DNA of 64,000 bases from Eggerthella timonensis (lineage in GTDB: Bacteria; Actinomycetota; Coriobacteriia; Coriobacteriales; Eggerthellaceae), in assembly GCF_900184265.1 (NCBI RefSeq), contig NZ_FXXA01000002.1, positions 1,846,539-1,910,538 of the forward strand. Direction: 5' to 3'. Below the pieces are notes generated by a model. The model ran no database searches. It had not been told where the DNA came from and worked only from the letters and a program-made list of their open reading frames with translations. Both the position numbers and the translations under genes were made by a program. Shown piece by piece: positions 8,301-20,600 of the stretch (position 1 is the stretch's first letter; every line of letters begins with the position of its first letter).

Positions 8301-11010
8301 GACATCAGCGCGCTTAGGACGCGGCGAAACAGGTACTGCTTCCTACGATGCGTCTACGACCATCGTGAAGCCGTCGCTCATCGAGACGACCGTGGGGTGG
8401 GGGTCTACCGACGAATCGGTGGCAACCGTCAGCGCGGCCGCGGGCTCTGCGACGGCTGCGTTCACCGCGGTAGCGGGCGGGACTGCCCAGGTGCAGGCTC
8501 AGCTGCGGTACGGTTCGACGGTAATCGCTACTTCGTCAATGGATGTGCAGGTTGACTGCACTGTGGCATACGACTCGCAAGGCGGCTCGAGCGTCTCGCC
8601 GGGGACGTCGCCGGTGGCGGTGGGCTCGGCCCTCGCGAAGCCGGCGAATCCGTCGCGCGCGGGCTACGTGTTCAGCGGCTGGTACAAGGAGCCGACGTGC
8701 GAGAGCGCGTGGGATTTCGCCGCCGACAAGGTGGCCCGCGACACCGTGTTGTACGCTCGGTGGGTCGCGGGCAATCCGTTCGGCACCTGCGGTTGGAGCA
8801 TTGACAATGCGGGCAAGCTGACCGTCTGGCCTGCCGAGGGGACGAGCGGCACGCTCCCCTCGATGACGGCTGCGACCGATGTGCCGTGGGATGCCCTGCG
8901 CGCGTCGGTGACCTCGGTGGAAGTGCGGCCGGGCGTGGCTGCCGACGGCGGCTTGGCATGCCTCTTCCAAGGCTGCGCTAATATGACTGCGGCGGACCTC
9001 GCGGGCCTCGACACGACCAACGCTACGAGCATGTCCAACCTGTTCCAAGGCTGCTCCAAGCTCGAAGTGCTCGACGTTTCGCATTTCAGAACGTCGCAGG
9101 TGGAGGACATGGGCGGCATGTTCAAAGGCTGCTCGGTCCTTTCCTCGCTGAAGGTTCCCGACGGGTTCGTGGGCGCGAGCGTGTCGACTGCCGCGCGCAT
9201 GTTCTTCGACTGCCCGGCGCTCATCGTGGTGCCCGTGAACCTGTCCTTCGCCGATGGCTGCGACATGGCCGGCACATTCGGTTTCACCGAGAAGCCCGCC
9301 GCCTGGGTCGCCACCAAATACGACGGCGACGATCGCAGGCTGCTCGATTACGACTGGCTGTCCGACGGTCGCATTCTCAACCCCAGCGAGTTGTCGAACC
9401 CGCTTCCGATGGTCGGAACGGGCGAGGGCCGGTGGTCGATCGACGCCGCCGGGACGCTGTCCATCACGGGCGAGGGCGAGGTCGACAGCCTCGGGTGGGT
9501 GACCAACGCGCCCGGCGAGCTGTGGAACAAAACGCACTGGGGCCCGTACCGCAACCTCGTGAAGAAGGTGGTCATCGACCCGCGTCTCAAGATCGAGAAC
9601 ATGGAGATGTGGTTCCTGGATATGGTGAACCTAGCCGACATCGCCGAGGCTCGCATACCGCAGGGGTGCAAGAGACTGGATAACGCGTTCAACGGCTGCT
9701 CGTCGCTCGTGTCGCTGCCCGGGGATTTCGCGTTCCCCGCTTCAACGGAAACGCTCAACGGCGTATTCAACGGCTGCTCGTCGCTGGCTTCGCTGCCGAC
9801 CGGGTTCAGGCTGCCCGACAACGTGTGGGACGTGTCGTGGATGTTCGGACGCTGCGCCCAGCTGCGCGAGCTGCCGTCCGGGTTCTCGCTGCCTGGGAGC
9901 GTGACCTCCGTGCGCTCTATGTTCAGGGATTCCGGGCTGGTCGTGCTGCCGGACGGCTTCCTGTTGCACGACGGCATGGAGGAGCTTTCGTCGATGTTCC
10001 AAAGCTGTTCGTCGCTGGCTTCGCTGCCGGAAGGGTTCACCATCCCCGCGAGCGCCACGAAGGTCGACATGATGTTCTACCGGTGCACGTCGTTGGCGAT
10101 GCTGCCGGAGGGGTTCGCTATTCCGACGGACGCGCCGCTTGACCCGGCCACGCTCATGAACCGTTTGTTCGAGGGGTGCGACCGACTCGTCGCACTGCCG
10201 TCCTCCTTCGACTTTCCGCTTGATGCGGCAAGGGCGTCGACGAACCCGTTCCTTGCCTCCTCGGCGGGCACGCTCACGTACTGCGCCGATCCGAGCGAGG
10301 CGGTGAAGGCGTACGACTGGAGCGCTCAGAACCGGACGCTCGCTGTGCCGGGCGACCCCGACCATCCGGTTCCCGACGGCGTGCGCGTCGCCACGTTCAA
10401 GCTGCCGAAGGCCGCCGATCCTTCGCGGTGGGACACGTATGCCGTCGCGCTCGCGGACGCCGACGGCCTGGTGGCGAACCCCGGCGACCCGGCTCGGTTC
10501 GGCTACGCCTTCGAAGGCTGGTATGCCGATGACGGGTGCGCGCAGCCCTTCGACTTCGACGCGGCGGTGGCGGGCGACGTGACCGTGTACGGCAAGTTCG
10601 GTGCGCCTGTTCTGCGTTACGAGGTGCCCGTGTCCGCTGAGGTGACCGTCCAAGCGTCGGGCGACGTGGTGGACGACGACCTGGTGTTCCGTTCGTTCAC
10701 GCCAGTGAAGACGCAGGTGGCGGGAGTGAGCGCGGTGGAAGGCCCCGGGGCGGCATTGCTGTTCCCCGACCCTGGGCAGCGCCAGAACGTGTCGCTGGTG
10801 CTGCGTTTCGGCAAACGCGACACGCCGGTGTGGTTCGGCGACGAGTACGCCGCCGCCTTCGCGGCCATGGAGCCGTCGGCGGGCTTCCTCGCGCCGACGG
10901 AAGCGAGGGGGGCGCTGTCTCTGGACCTCGACGGCGTGCAGGTTGCCTATTCCGAGAAGCCCGTCGAAGACGTGGCGAGGCTGGTGTGGACCGTGAAGGC
11001 GGCTTCGTAG
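5304..11010 (+). CDS. Gene A: giant LRR surface protein, phase OFF as sequenced
   Basis: A 1,901-aa product is predicted when the poly-G tract has the right length. Residues 1-~35 are a signal peptide (MGSRSQMIGRSACAAVL...ARAWA). Then come BspA-type LRRs at about 112-365 and 385-532, a Big_2-like bridge (532-615), a divergent LRR core (700-982), a Big_2-like domain (997-1085), an InlB-type B-repeat (1086-1155), an MF-x-x-C-x-SL array (1165-1675), a second InlB module (1693-1765) and the shared C-terminal domain (1768-1901, ending ARLVWTVKAAS). There is no LPXTG motif or C-terminal membrane segment. With G13 (5433-5445) the frame opened at 5304 stops at 5459 after 51 aa; G12 would join it to the long downstream frame. 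This is interpreted as phase variation, not a pseudogene. Likely role: surface adhesin or matrix protein (inference). Confidence 0.88.
5433..5445 (+). repeat. Poly-G phase-variation tract of gene A, G13 (OFF)
   Basis: Thirteen consecutive G follow the codons for ...AETS. G12 or G15 would give S-GGGG-SQLDSAAAGGE, continuing into the LRR frame. As sequenced the reading is GTC ACA GCT AGA TAG; the third frame stops at GGT CAC AGC TAG. Confidence 0.85.
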
Positions 11011-11020
11011 GCTGAGGTGC

Positions 11021-11072
11021 GGCGGCGCCCATCTCGGGCGCTGCCGGAAGGGCGCGCTTATGCAGCGCGCCC
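11021..11072 (+). terminator. Tandem terminator-like hairpins after gene A
   Basis: The first stem is 11021-11030 with 11036-11045 (10 bp, one G-U, loop ATCTC). The second is GGGCGCGCT/AGCGCGCCC at 11050-11058 with 11064-11072 (loop TATGC). Both start within 40 nt of the stop codon. Neither has a clear U-run. Confidence 0.5.
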
Positions 11073-11086
11073 GGTCTTGCCCCGCT

Positions 11087-11096
11087 GGGGGGGGGG
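11087..11096 (+). repeat. Intergenic G10 tract
   Basis: Ten consecutive G lie between the gene A terminator hairpins and the long inverted repeat at 11114. The tract is not in a supported gene, so its length cannot be read as an ON/OFF state. Confidence 0.7.
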
Positions 11097-11113
11097 TGCT
11101 CGCTTTTCTTCGT

Positions 11114-11180
11114 TCGCGCACGCTTTTGTCAACCAAAACGGCCTCGAATGGCCAAAATTGGTTGACAAAAGCGTGCGCGA
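11114..11180. repeat. Perfect 23-bp inverted repeat, 21-bp loop
   Basis: Arms 11114-11136 and 11158-11180 are perfect reverse complements and contain GCACGCTTTTGTCAA. The loop itself holds GGCC/GGCC (11140-11143, 11150-11153). A related element lies at 40049-40111 after gene D, and a solo half-arm (AAAGCGTGCAT) at 21094-21104 after gene B. It could be a terminator or a small dispersed palindromic element. From 11181 to 11316 I see nothing else. Confidence 0.7.
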
Positions 11181-11316
11181 GCTGCTGCATGGACGGATCG
11201 TTGCCCTCGATCGCGATGAGGGCCGTGGCGGCAAGCGCAACGTTGGGGAAGCGGTGGCCGGTCGCCCGGCCGTCTGAAATCCCGCCGCCCAGAGCCTTGC
11301 TGCCTCGCTTGCTTAT

Positions 11317-11497
11317 TGTGTAGAAAATGTGAACGCGCAATCGGGTGAGAGGAGCAGGCGGCACCTGTGCTGCATATATTCTACCTGCGCTTTTGCGGGG
11401 AGCGCTGCATGGTTTAGCACGGGCGCTTCGGAATGCGCTTGCCTGCGAGACGAGGTTTACAAACTGGGAACGCGTGCTACTATGCGGAATATATGCA
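11317..11497 (+). promoter_or_regulatory. Shared-type promoter region of surface gene B
   Basis: Direct-repeat motif TGTGTAGAAAATGTGAAC (11317-11334); AT-core site TGCATATATTCT (11371-11382) followed by ACCTGCGCTTTTG; -35 TTTACA (11456-11461); 16-nt spacer ending TGC; -10 TACTAT (11478-11483); second AT-core site GGAATATATGCA (11486-11497). Confidence 0.78.
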
Positions 11498-11634
11498 GCA
11501 GGTAGGGAAGCTGTTGCATGTGCATCGAGGGGGCGAATCGTCGCGGGAAACGACGATCGTGCCGTTTCGGCGATGCGCGCGCCGACGGGAATCGGCGTGG
11601 ATACAACGGGAATATGCAAAGGGACAGAGGAATC
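11498..11634 (+). promoter_or_regulatory. Leader of gene B with serial CGGGAA-loop hairpins
   Basis: Hairpin ATCGTCG/CGACGAT with loop CGGGAAA (11537-11557). Hairpin CGCCGA/TCGGCG with loop CGGGAA (11580-11597). A further GGGAA is in a 7-bp stem (11495-11517), and an unpaired CGGGAA lies at 11607-11612. AAAGGGACAGAGG precedes the ATG at 11635. Repetition of the same loop in distinct stems, where the stem sequences differ, argues for a structured RNA. Confidence 0.65.
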
Positions 11635-14600
11635 ATGGGATCGAGAATCGTTCATGCACGGACGAGCGCTTCCGCGCTCGCGCTAACCCTTGCTCTCCTC
11701 CTCGCCATGGGCGCTCCGCTTGACGCTGCCGGCGCCTATGCCGCCGACCTTCAGGTCGAGCAAAATCCGGGGGGGGGGGCTTCACAGCCTCTAACTAACG
11801 CCGAAGGCGCTGAAGGCGGCTCCGGTGATTCGGGGCGCGCCGATGCTCCTGCTTCCGGGCAGGTGGTGGAAGAAATCGAGTTGTCTGGCGAGTCGAAGGA
11901 GTCTTCGGAACCCGTCCTTCCCCCCGTAGAACCTGCTCCTCCCGCCAATCAGACCTCGGCCGACGTGCCGCTGGCTTCGGAAACTCCGAAAGCCTCCACT
12001 GGCGAGCTCGTCCAGGACGGGCTCGTCTTCCGCATCGACGGCGAGACGGCAGCCCTCGTGGGAGTGCGCGCCTCGAGTCTCGACGGCGAGGTCGTCGTGC
12101 CTGCAACCGTGTCGAGCGGCTCGGATTCCTATGCGGTCGTTGCGGTCGGCGATCCCGACGCGTCCGAGGGCGTGCTTGACGGGGCGGCCGTCGTTTCGCT
12201 TTCGCTGTCCGAATCCATCGAAACCATCGAAGACGGCGCCCTCGCGGGCTGCCCGTCGCTCTCCCGCATCTCCGTCAGCTCGAAGAACGAATCCTTCGCG
12301 TCCTTCGACGGCATGCTGTTTACGAAGGATATGACCGGCCTCTTGCTCGTTCCCGAGGGCAAGGAGGGCGTTGCCTGCATCCCCGACCAGACGGTTACTG
12401 TCCCAGCCTCGGCTTTCTCGCATTGCGCCAGGCTCTCCGCCGTCGAAGTCGGGGTGGGCAGCGCAGCCTTCGCCTCGCGGAACGGTTTGCTTTTCACGAA
12501 AGACATGAATACCCTGGTCGCGTGCCCCGTCGGCGCGGGCGGCGCGGTCGTGATTCCTGAAGACGTGGAGTTCATCGGCTCCGGCGCGTTCGCCGGTTGC
12601 GCGGCGGCGTCGATCACGGCGCTCGGTTTCGTGCGCGACATCGCGGCCGACGCGTTCGACGCGGAAGCGCGCGCCGATGCCGTCGTGGCGCTGCCCGTCG
12701 GCGAGGACTACGACGAGCGCAAGGCCGTGTGGAAGGCGGCCGGGTTCTCGAACTTCAAGGAGCCCGCGAAGCCGGGCGACGTGTCGCAGCCGGAGCCGTC
12801 CGAGCCCGAAGGCGGCGACGGCTCGACCGCCCCGCAAGCCTCCGGCCTCGCGTACGAGGTGCTGGACGACTACACGCTGGCCGTGTCTTGGCAGGGAGCC
12901 GAGGGGCCGGAAGGCCATCTCGAGATCCCCGCGACCGCCGAGGTGGGCGGCGTGTCCTACCGCGTGAGCGCGATCGCGGACGCCGCGTTCGCGGGGCGCG
13001 CGAACCTGACGGGCGTCGCGCTCCCTGCGAGCGTGGCCGTCGTAGGCGATCGTGCGTTCGAAGCGACCGGCCTCGCCGAGGCCTGGCTCCCGGCCTCCGT
13101 CGCGACGGTCGGCGACCGCGCTTTCGCAGCGTGCCCCTCGCTCGAGCGCGTCGTCTCCCTCGGCACCCCCTGGGTCGCCGACAGCGCGCTCGCCGAGTGC
13201 TCTGGCGTGAGCGTCTACGCCCCGTCGGGTTCTGCGGACTCCTGGAACGTCGGCCTGCCCGCCGCCGGAAACCACCTCATGCCCTACGGCGCCTCGCTCG
13301 CCGAAGAGTCACTCGCCCTCGAAGTCGGCCAAAGCGCCAGCCTCCTGGAAGGCGGCCAGCTCGACGCCCCCGACCCCGTCGAGGCCTCCTACTCCTACGC
13401 CGCCAAGCCCCTCTCCGTCGACCCGGATGGCACGGCGACCGGCAAGGCCGAAGGCTCCTCCGAGGTCGCCGTGACGCTGTCCCTCGACGGCGTCGAGCTC
13501 GCCCGCGCCACCCGCTCGGTCGAGGTTGCGGCGGTGCCGGAGCCCGAAGCGCCCGCAGTAGAGCCCGAAGCTCTTGAGGATCCCCAAGTGCAGGCACCTT
13601 CGAGCGAACCGGAAGTCTTGTCGCAGACCGTTTCCCTCGCCTCGACGGCTGCGAAAGAGGAACGTGCGATCGATCGCGATAGCGTCGATCCGTTGTCGAT
13701 GGCTGCGCTGTTGACTACGGGATCTTCGTTTGAAAAGACGGTGAGCACTGGCCAAACGCTTGCATTCGACGTGGTCTCAGAAGACGAGCAAAGCAAAACC
13801 GGCACCGTGTCGGTTTCGAAAGGCGACGTTGAGCCGGTGGGCGCGCTGACCGTGCCGGCTGTGGTTGAGCATGGCGGCATCACGTACGATGTGGTTGCCG
13901 TGGGTGCGCGCGGCTTCTTCGAGTGCAATGCGCTGATGTCTGTTTCCTTCGAAGGGGACAAGATGAAGTCCTTCGGCGAAAGCTCGTTTGACGGGTGTCG
14001 CGGCATGCTGGGCATCGCCCTTCCGGAAAGCCTCGAATCGTTGGGCAGGAGGTCGTTCGCGAACTGCGGTTCCTTGATTAACGTGAGCATTCCCGATTCA
14101 GTAAGGACCTTCGGGGAATACCTGTTCCTTGACTCCAGCTCGCTGTCCGAGGTTACCTTGGGAACCGGGTACCGCAGCGCATCTGCAGGAGATTTTGCCG
14201 GATGCGGCCGCTTGAGCAGGATCGTGGTTGAAGGCGAGGTTGCTTCGTTCGCGTCGAGCTCTTTCAACTATGTGCCCACCGAATCGGTGGATGTGCTCGT
14301 TTCGTCTGACCAGGCAAGAACAGCTTGGCTCGAATCGTCACGCGCTGCCGGAATCGCATTCTCGGATAGCCGGGTTAGGGTGGCAGGGGAGATGTGGACC
14401 GTCACGTTCGAGGCGAACGGGGGCACGCCCGCGGTGTTTACGAAGGCGGTGCCGAAGGGAGAGCCCTTAGGGTCGACTACGGTTCCTTGGAAAAACGGTT
14501 TCGGCTTTGCTGGCTGGTACACCGACGAAGCGTGCACGAGCGCTTGGACGGCGACGGATCCTGTCATGGAAGATATGACCTTGTATGCCGAATGGGTCCA

Positions 14601-17600
14601 AGAGGCTCGAGACGGCGGGTTCGTGTACCGCATGCGCGAAGACGGGACGAGCCTGTCCGTTTCGGCTGAGAACGCATCGGGCCTTCGCGGTGCCGTGGCT
14701 ATTCCTGGCGGCAAGGACATGGGAGGGACGGTGTATCCCGTCGCGGAAATTGCCTCTAACGCGTTCTCGGGCGCATCGGGGTTGACGTCGATAGAGATTC
14801 CCGACTCTATTCGGGAGATCGGGTCTACGGCTTTCAAGGGCTGCGCCTCTCTCGCTACCGTGGTGATCGGGGACGCGAGCGAGCTTGAGGTGGTCGGCTT
14901 TGACTCCTTCTCGGGCTGCACGTCGCTCGAAAGCGTGCGTTTGCCCTCCTTGGTCGAATCGATCGAGCCCGGTGCGTTCTACGGTTGCTCCGAGCTTGCG
15001 ACGGCGGATCTTTCAGCATGCGCCAACTTGAAGACGATCAAATCCGCTGCTTTCAGCGATTGCGCATCGCTTGAGTCCGTTATGCTGCCTGACACGCTAG
15101 AGGCCATTGAGAAAAACGTGTTTTACCGGTGCGCGTCGCTCGATTCCATCGTATTGCCATCGGCGCTGAAAACCATCGGTACCCGAGCCTTCTTCGAATG
15201 CGCTAATTTGTCGCAGGGCATCGAAGTGCCTTCGGGCGTTGAATTCATGTTCGACTCCACCTTCCAAGGATGCTCTGCTTTGCCTTCGGTGGACTTGCCT
15301 GGCGTAAAAAAGATCGGTGAGCAAGCATTCGAGTCTTGCACGAGTCTCGAATCCGTTTCGATGCCTTCGGTGTCCAGTATCGCGCCCTTGGCTTTCAAGG
15401 GGGATGTCTCTTTGGCATCGGTTTCGCTTCCCGACACGCTAACGTCGATCGGGCAGGATGCGTTCAATGGATCGGGTCTCCGCTCGGTCGAGATCCCGTC
15501 TTCGGTCAGAAGCCTCTCCATGGGTGCGTTCAGCAAGTGCGCCGATTTGAAAACGGCCACGGTGGACGCACGTGTCGAAGCGGTTCCTGCGTGGCTGTTC
15601 TCCGAGTGCACCGGTCTCGTCTCCGTGCTTCTTGACGACGGCATCGCGGAAATCAAGACGTCGGCTTTCGGTTCGTGCAGCGCTCTTTCTTCCATCAACC
15701 TGCCCCTGTCTCTGACGACGGTGGCCTCCAATGCGTTCGAGGGATGCGAGTCGCTGTCTGCGGTGAGGGCGGAAGGCTCGATGCGCTCCGTCGATATAGC
15801 TTCGGTGTTCTCCGACGACGTCAAATCCAAGGCGACGGTGGCGCTTCCGCCGACGTCGCGCGATGGAAGCGGCGAGAGCTTCGAGACGATGTCCGAGGTG
15901 TGGAAGTCCAAGCACGGGTTCAGCAAGGTGATCTGCACCGAAGGAGCGCTGCCGCTGGAAAGCGATGCGCCCGGCTCGCCCAATGCCGATCCGGCGAAGG
16001 CCGGCTGGTCGCTCGACGAGAACGGCGTGCTCAAGGTATGGAGCACTGAGAAGCTTGCCGATTTCCAGTGGCGGCACACCGGCTCCGAGTTCCGCGAACA
16101 GTACTGGGGCCCGGTGCGGAGCCTCGTGAAGAGCGTCGACACGACGGGCGTGCACTCGGCGTACAGCCTGTGGGCATGGTTCCGCAACATGCCGAACCTC
16201 ACCGACATCTCGAAGTTCGCGGTGCCTGCCGAAACCGTCGAGGTCATCGACGTGTTCACAAGCGACGAAGCGCTGACGGAGATCCCCGCCATTGCGTTCC
16301 CGGACAGCGTCACCAGCGTGTGGGCTTGCTTCAACGCGTGCAACTCAGTCGAGAGGATTGCGGACGATTTCGTGCTTCCGCCGAATTTGATCCAGGCGAG
16401 GCACCTGTTCGCGGAGAATACCAGCTTGGCCGAGCTGCCCGCCGCATTCTTCTTGCCGGATACGGTGACGGATGCTTACGGCCTGTTCGAGGGAAGCACT
16501 TCGCTCGCGCGTCTGCCCCAGGGATTCGCGCTGCCTCGTGACATCGAGGACGCTACCAGGATGTTCATGGGTTGCTCTTCGCTTGGCGAGGTGCCGGACG
16601 GCATCTTCGCGAAGAGCGGTTCCGTCAAGCTTGCGAGTCGCATGTTCGAGGGCTGCGCATCGCTTCCCTTGCTGCCAAACGACTTCGCTGTGCCCACGAC
16701 GGTCACGGACGCTCGTTGGATGTTCCAGAATTGCACCTCGCTCGCCTCGCTGCCCGCTGGCTTCTCCGTGTCTGCAGGGTGCAATGTGACCAGCATGTTC
16801 GCGATCGAAGCCGATCGCCTGGTCGACGGTCAGAAGCTTTCGACCTACTATGCCGGCAGCGGCCTGGCCGGCTACGATTGGGCGGCGTCGAACCGCACGC
16901 TGGTGGCGCCTTCGGCCAAACCGGCGAACGCCAAGGAGATCACCCTAAACGTGAAGGCCGATGGCGAGGCCGGCCCCGGCTCGTACTGGACGACCGCCTA
17001 CACCGACGGCTCCGGTTTGGTGGCCGAACCTTCCTACGCGCCCTCGCGCCTGGGCATGGTGTTCGCCTTGTGGTACGCCGACGAGGCGTGCACCCAGCGC
17101 GTGGACTTCTCGCAGCCGTTCTCGGCCGACGCGACGCTGTACGGCAAGCTCGTTTCCGGCACGATCGGGGGCGCGCTGCCCACCGAGGCCGGCACCGGCA
17201 GCGCGTTCTGGACGCTCGCCGACGACGGCGCGCTGTACATCCGCGGCGCGGGGACGATCGATTTCATGATCCCGGATTCCGGATGGAACGCGCCCGAATA
17301 TGCGTGGGCTTCGTATCGGTCGTCGGTGCTCAAAGTGTCCATGTGCCCTTCGGTAAAGGCCACGAAGATGCACAGCTGGTTCTATCAGTGCAAGAACCTT
17401 TCCGATGTGAGTGAGGTGTTCTTGCCGGAAGGCGTCAAGAGCCTGCACCAGACGTTTTCGGAATGCAAGTCCATAACTTCGCTGCCCGATGGGTTCTGCA
17501 TTCCGGACAGCGCGACGAACGCGGCGAGCATGCTCAGGTGGTGCACCTCCCTCCGATCCCTTCCTTCTTCGTTCCTGCTTCCCGATACCGGCAAGCTGGG

Positions 17601-20600
17601 CAATGTGTCGCATATACTCGAAAGGTGCACGTCCTTGGCATCGCTGCCCGAGGGGTTCTACGTTCCCGGATCGGTGCGGTATATGGAGATGATGCTCTAC
17701 GGCTGCTCCTCGCTCGTCGGGCTTCCCGACAGCTTTTCGATGCCTGCGGATACGCTGGGGGTGGGCAAGTTCTTCTATGTTCCGCTAGATCTCGGTCAGC
17801 CGCGCTTGACCACCTATTACTCCGGATCCGATCCCGTTGTGCTTGGACACGACTGGGAGGCCGACAACCGCACGCTGGTCACCGACCCCGCCGACATGGG
17901 TGAGTGGGGCATGCGTCAGGTGAAGCTCCGAGTGCAATCGCCCGACGAGACGAAGGTCTTCCCGTGGGAGACGCGCACAGTGGCCTGGACGGACAAGCAG
18001 GGCGTCCTCGTAGATCCCGGCCAGCCGCAGCTGGAAGGCTACGCGTTCAGCGGCTGGTGCGTGGACGAGGCATGCCTCGAGCCCGCCGACTTCACGAAGC
18101 CCTTGCCCGTGGGCGTCGACACGCTCTACGGCAAGTGGGCGAAGCGCGGTGGACGCGGAACAGCCGAGGGCGCGCTGCCGACTTTGTCGGGGGAGGCCTG
18201 GTGGCGCATCGATGCCGACGGGACGCTTGCCATCGGCGGCGAAGGCAAGATCGAGGACTTCCAGTGGATTTGGCAGGACGGTGCGACCGACAGCGCAAGG
18301 AATACGCAGCATTGGGGTCCGTGGCGCACCGAGGTCTCGAGAATCGAGATGAGCCGTGCTCTCGATGTGCAAGGCGGTATGCGCTATTGGTTCTTCGACA
18401 TGGACAACCTCGTCGACGCGTCGGGTTTCTTCGTGCCCGCAAGTGTTTCGGATCTGAGCGATGTGTTCGGGTTCTGCTCGAAGCTGACGAAGCTGCCTGA
18501 TGACCTGAACATCCGTGAAGGAATCACGTCGGTGGCGTCGATGTTCAATATGTGCTCGAGCCTTTCCGAGCTGCCTGTCGGTTTCAAGCTTCCCGACAGC
18601 ATCCAAAACGCGAGCTGGGCGTTCGCCCGCACGGCATTGAAGACCGTACCGGACGGGTTCTCGGCTCCTGCCGACCTCGTCGAGGCCGAAGGCATGTTCG
18701 GCGAATGCGCCAAGCTGGAGCTGGTGCCGGACAGTTTCGATTTGTCTGTATGCACGAATCTTAAAAACGTGAGTTACCTCTTCTACCAGTGCCATAGGCT
18801 GCGCGCGCTTCCCTCCGACTTCAGCATACCTTCGACCGTGGTCAAGGTTGGCTGGGCGTTCTTCGAATGCGAGAACCTCACGGCGCTTCCCGCAAGCCTC
18901 AAGATCGCCGAGCTGTCGGACGAGGCGAAAGCGACGGCTTCGACTATGTTCTCGTTCTGGGTGGAGCGCAATCCGAGGCTGGCAACGTATTATCCTGGCG
19001 CCCTTTCCGACATGCCCTCGAACGGCGATTTCTGGAACGCGCAGTATCGTGAGCTCGTGTCTGCGGTTCCCTTAGGAAAAAACGAGGTAAGTCTGATGCT
19101 TTCCGATTCGGACACGAATACGTGGCGTGCCTGGTCCACGATACTCGTTGATGAGGGAATCGCCTTTTCGGAACCCGCAGCTCCATTGAAGAAAGGATTC
19201 ATGTTCGTCGGATGGTTCGTTGGCTCCGGTTCGGATGCCGCCCCGTACGATTTCTCGAAGACGCCAGAAGAAAACGGGGTGGTCGTAACGGGCGGTTCGT
19301 TTTCTCTGTATGCGAAATACGTTGCGACGAGCGGGCCGCTGCCGACCGTCGGCGGGGAGGACGATGCCTCGTGGGAGCTGGCGCAGGACGGCACGCTGTC
19401 CATCCGCTCGGGCAGCTCGCCTATCGCCGATTTCGGATGGGGCGAGAGCCTCGGTAGCGGCTCGTCCCAGCACTGGGGGGCGTTGCGCTCGAAGGTGAGC
19501 AAAATCGCCATGGATCGTGACGTGACGGTCGAAAGCGAGATGGACGGTTGGTTCCAGGGGATGGCGAACCTCATCGACGTGGGCGAATTCCGCATTCCCG
19601 ACGGGGTGGCGTCCGTGAGGTCGCTGTTCAACGGATGCTCCTCGCTGGAAAGCCTGCCGAGCGGATTCACCTTGCCGGAGGGCGTCACGGACGCCTATCG
19701 CCTGTTCGACTGGTGCACGAGCTTGGGGTCCTTGCCCGAGTCGTTCTCGCTGCCGTCCACCCTCGAGGATGCGTACGCCCTGCTTGCGGACTGCCCTGAG
19801 CTCGAGAGCCTGCCGAGCGGTTTCCAGCTGCCCGATGGCTTGAAGAACGTTCAGAGCATGTTCTACGGCGATTCGAAGCTGCGGGCGCTGCCCGAAGGGT
19901 TCTCGCTTCCGTCCAGCGTCGATGCCCTGAGCTATATGTTCTACGGCTGCGAGCGGCTCGAGTCCCTCCCGCAGGGGTTCGCCATCCCTGCGAGCATCGT
20001 GGCGACCAGCTTCGATTCCATGTTCTACGGGTGCTCGTCTTTGGGATCGCTGCCGGAAGGGTTCGACGTTCCGGAAAGCGCGACCGCAGTTCGAGAGATG
20101 TTCTTCGGCTGCACGTCCTTGAGGTCGCTTCCCGCCTCGCTCGATCTTTCGAAGCTGACGCATGCGACGGGCGTCTCGAGCATGTTCCACGTGGGGGAGG
20201 GATTCTCCGGGACGTTGCCGACGTACTTCGCAGGAGCCGACGCCTCGCTGCTCGCTCCGCCGGGGACGGCTGACGTCGCCTATTACTGGAAGGAGAGCTA
20301 CCGCCGCGAGCTGTCGGCGGGCGCGCCGCCTGCAGGCACCCACGCAGTCACCTTCATGCTGCAGAGGACCGGCGAGGACGCGCCCTCGGCGTGGCAGACC
20401 GTGCTCGTGGACGAGGGCGCGGCGTTGCAGAGGCCGGACGACCCCTACGCGTTCGGCTACCGCTTCGGCGGCTGGAAGCTGAGGGGCGCGGACGGCTCGC
20501 TTGCCGACTACGACTTCGGCGCGCCGGTGGCCTCCGATCTCGTGCTGGCGGGGACGCTCGCGATGGAGGTGGATGTCGACGTGCCGATCCAGGCGAAGGC

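Noticed and set aside
11114-11180. Insertion-sequence ends
   Set aside because: There is no transposase gene, the spacing between arms is only 21 bp, and no target-site duplication is evident.
11498-11634. Known riboswitch (such as c-di-GMP) in the leaders
   Set aside because: The repeated independent hairpins with CGGGAA loops do not match the conserved cores I know for these classes. Left as an unassigned motif.
11518-11634. Upstream in-frame ATG for gene B at 11518
   Set aside because: It would read through the hairpin leader and place a hydrophilic extension before a perfect signal peptide. ATG 11635 has a ribosome-binding site and matches the other five genes.
9742-11655. Long minus-strand frame crossing the end of gene A and the intergenic region
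   Set aside because: Composition is typical of antisense GC-rich DNA, with no domain or ribosome-binding site. It overlaps terminator hairpins and the inverted repeat.
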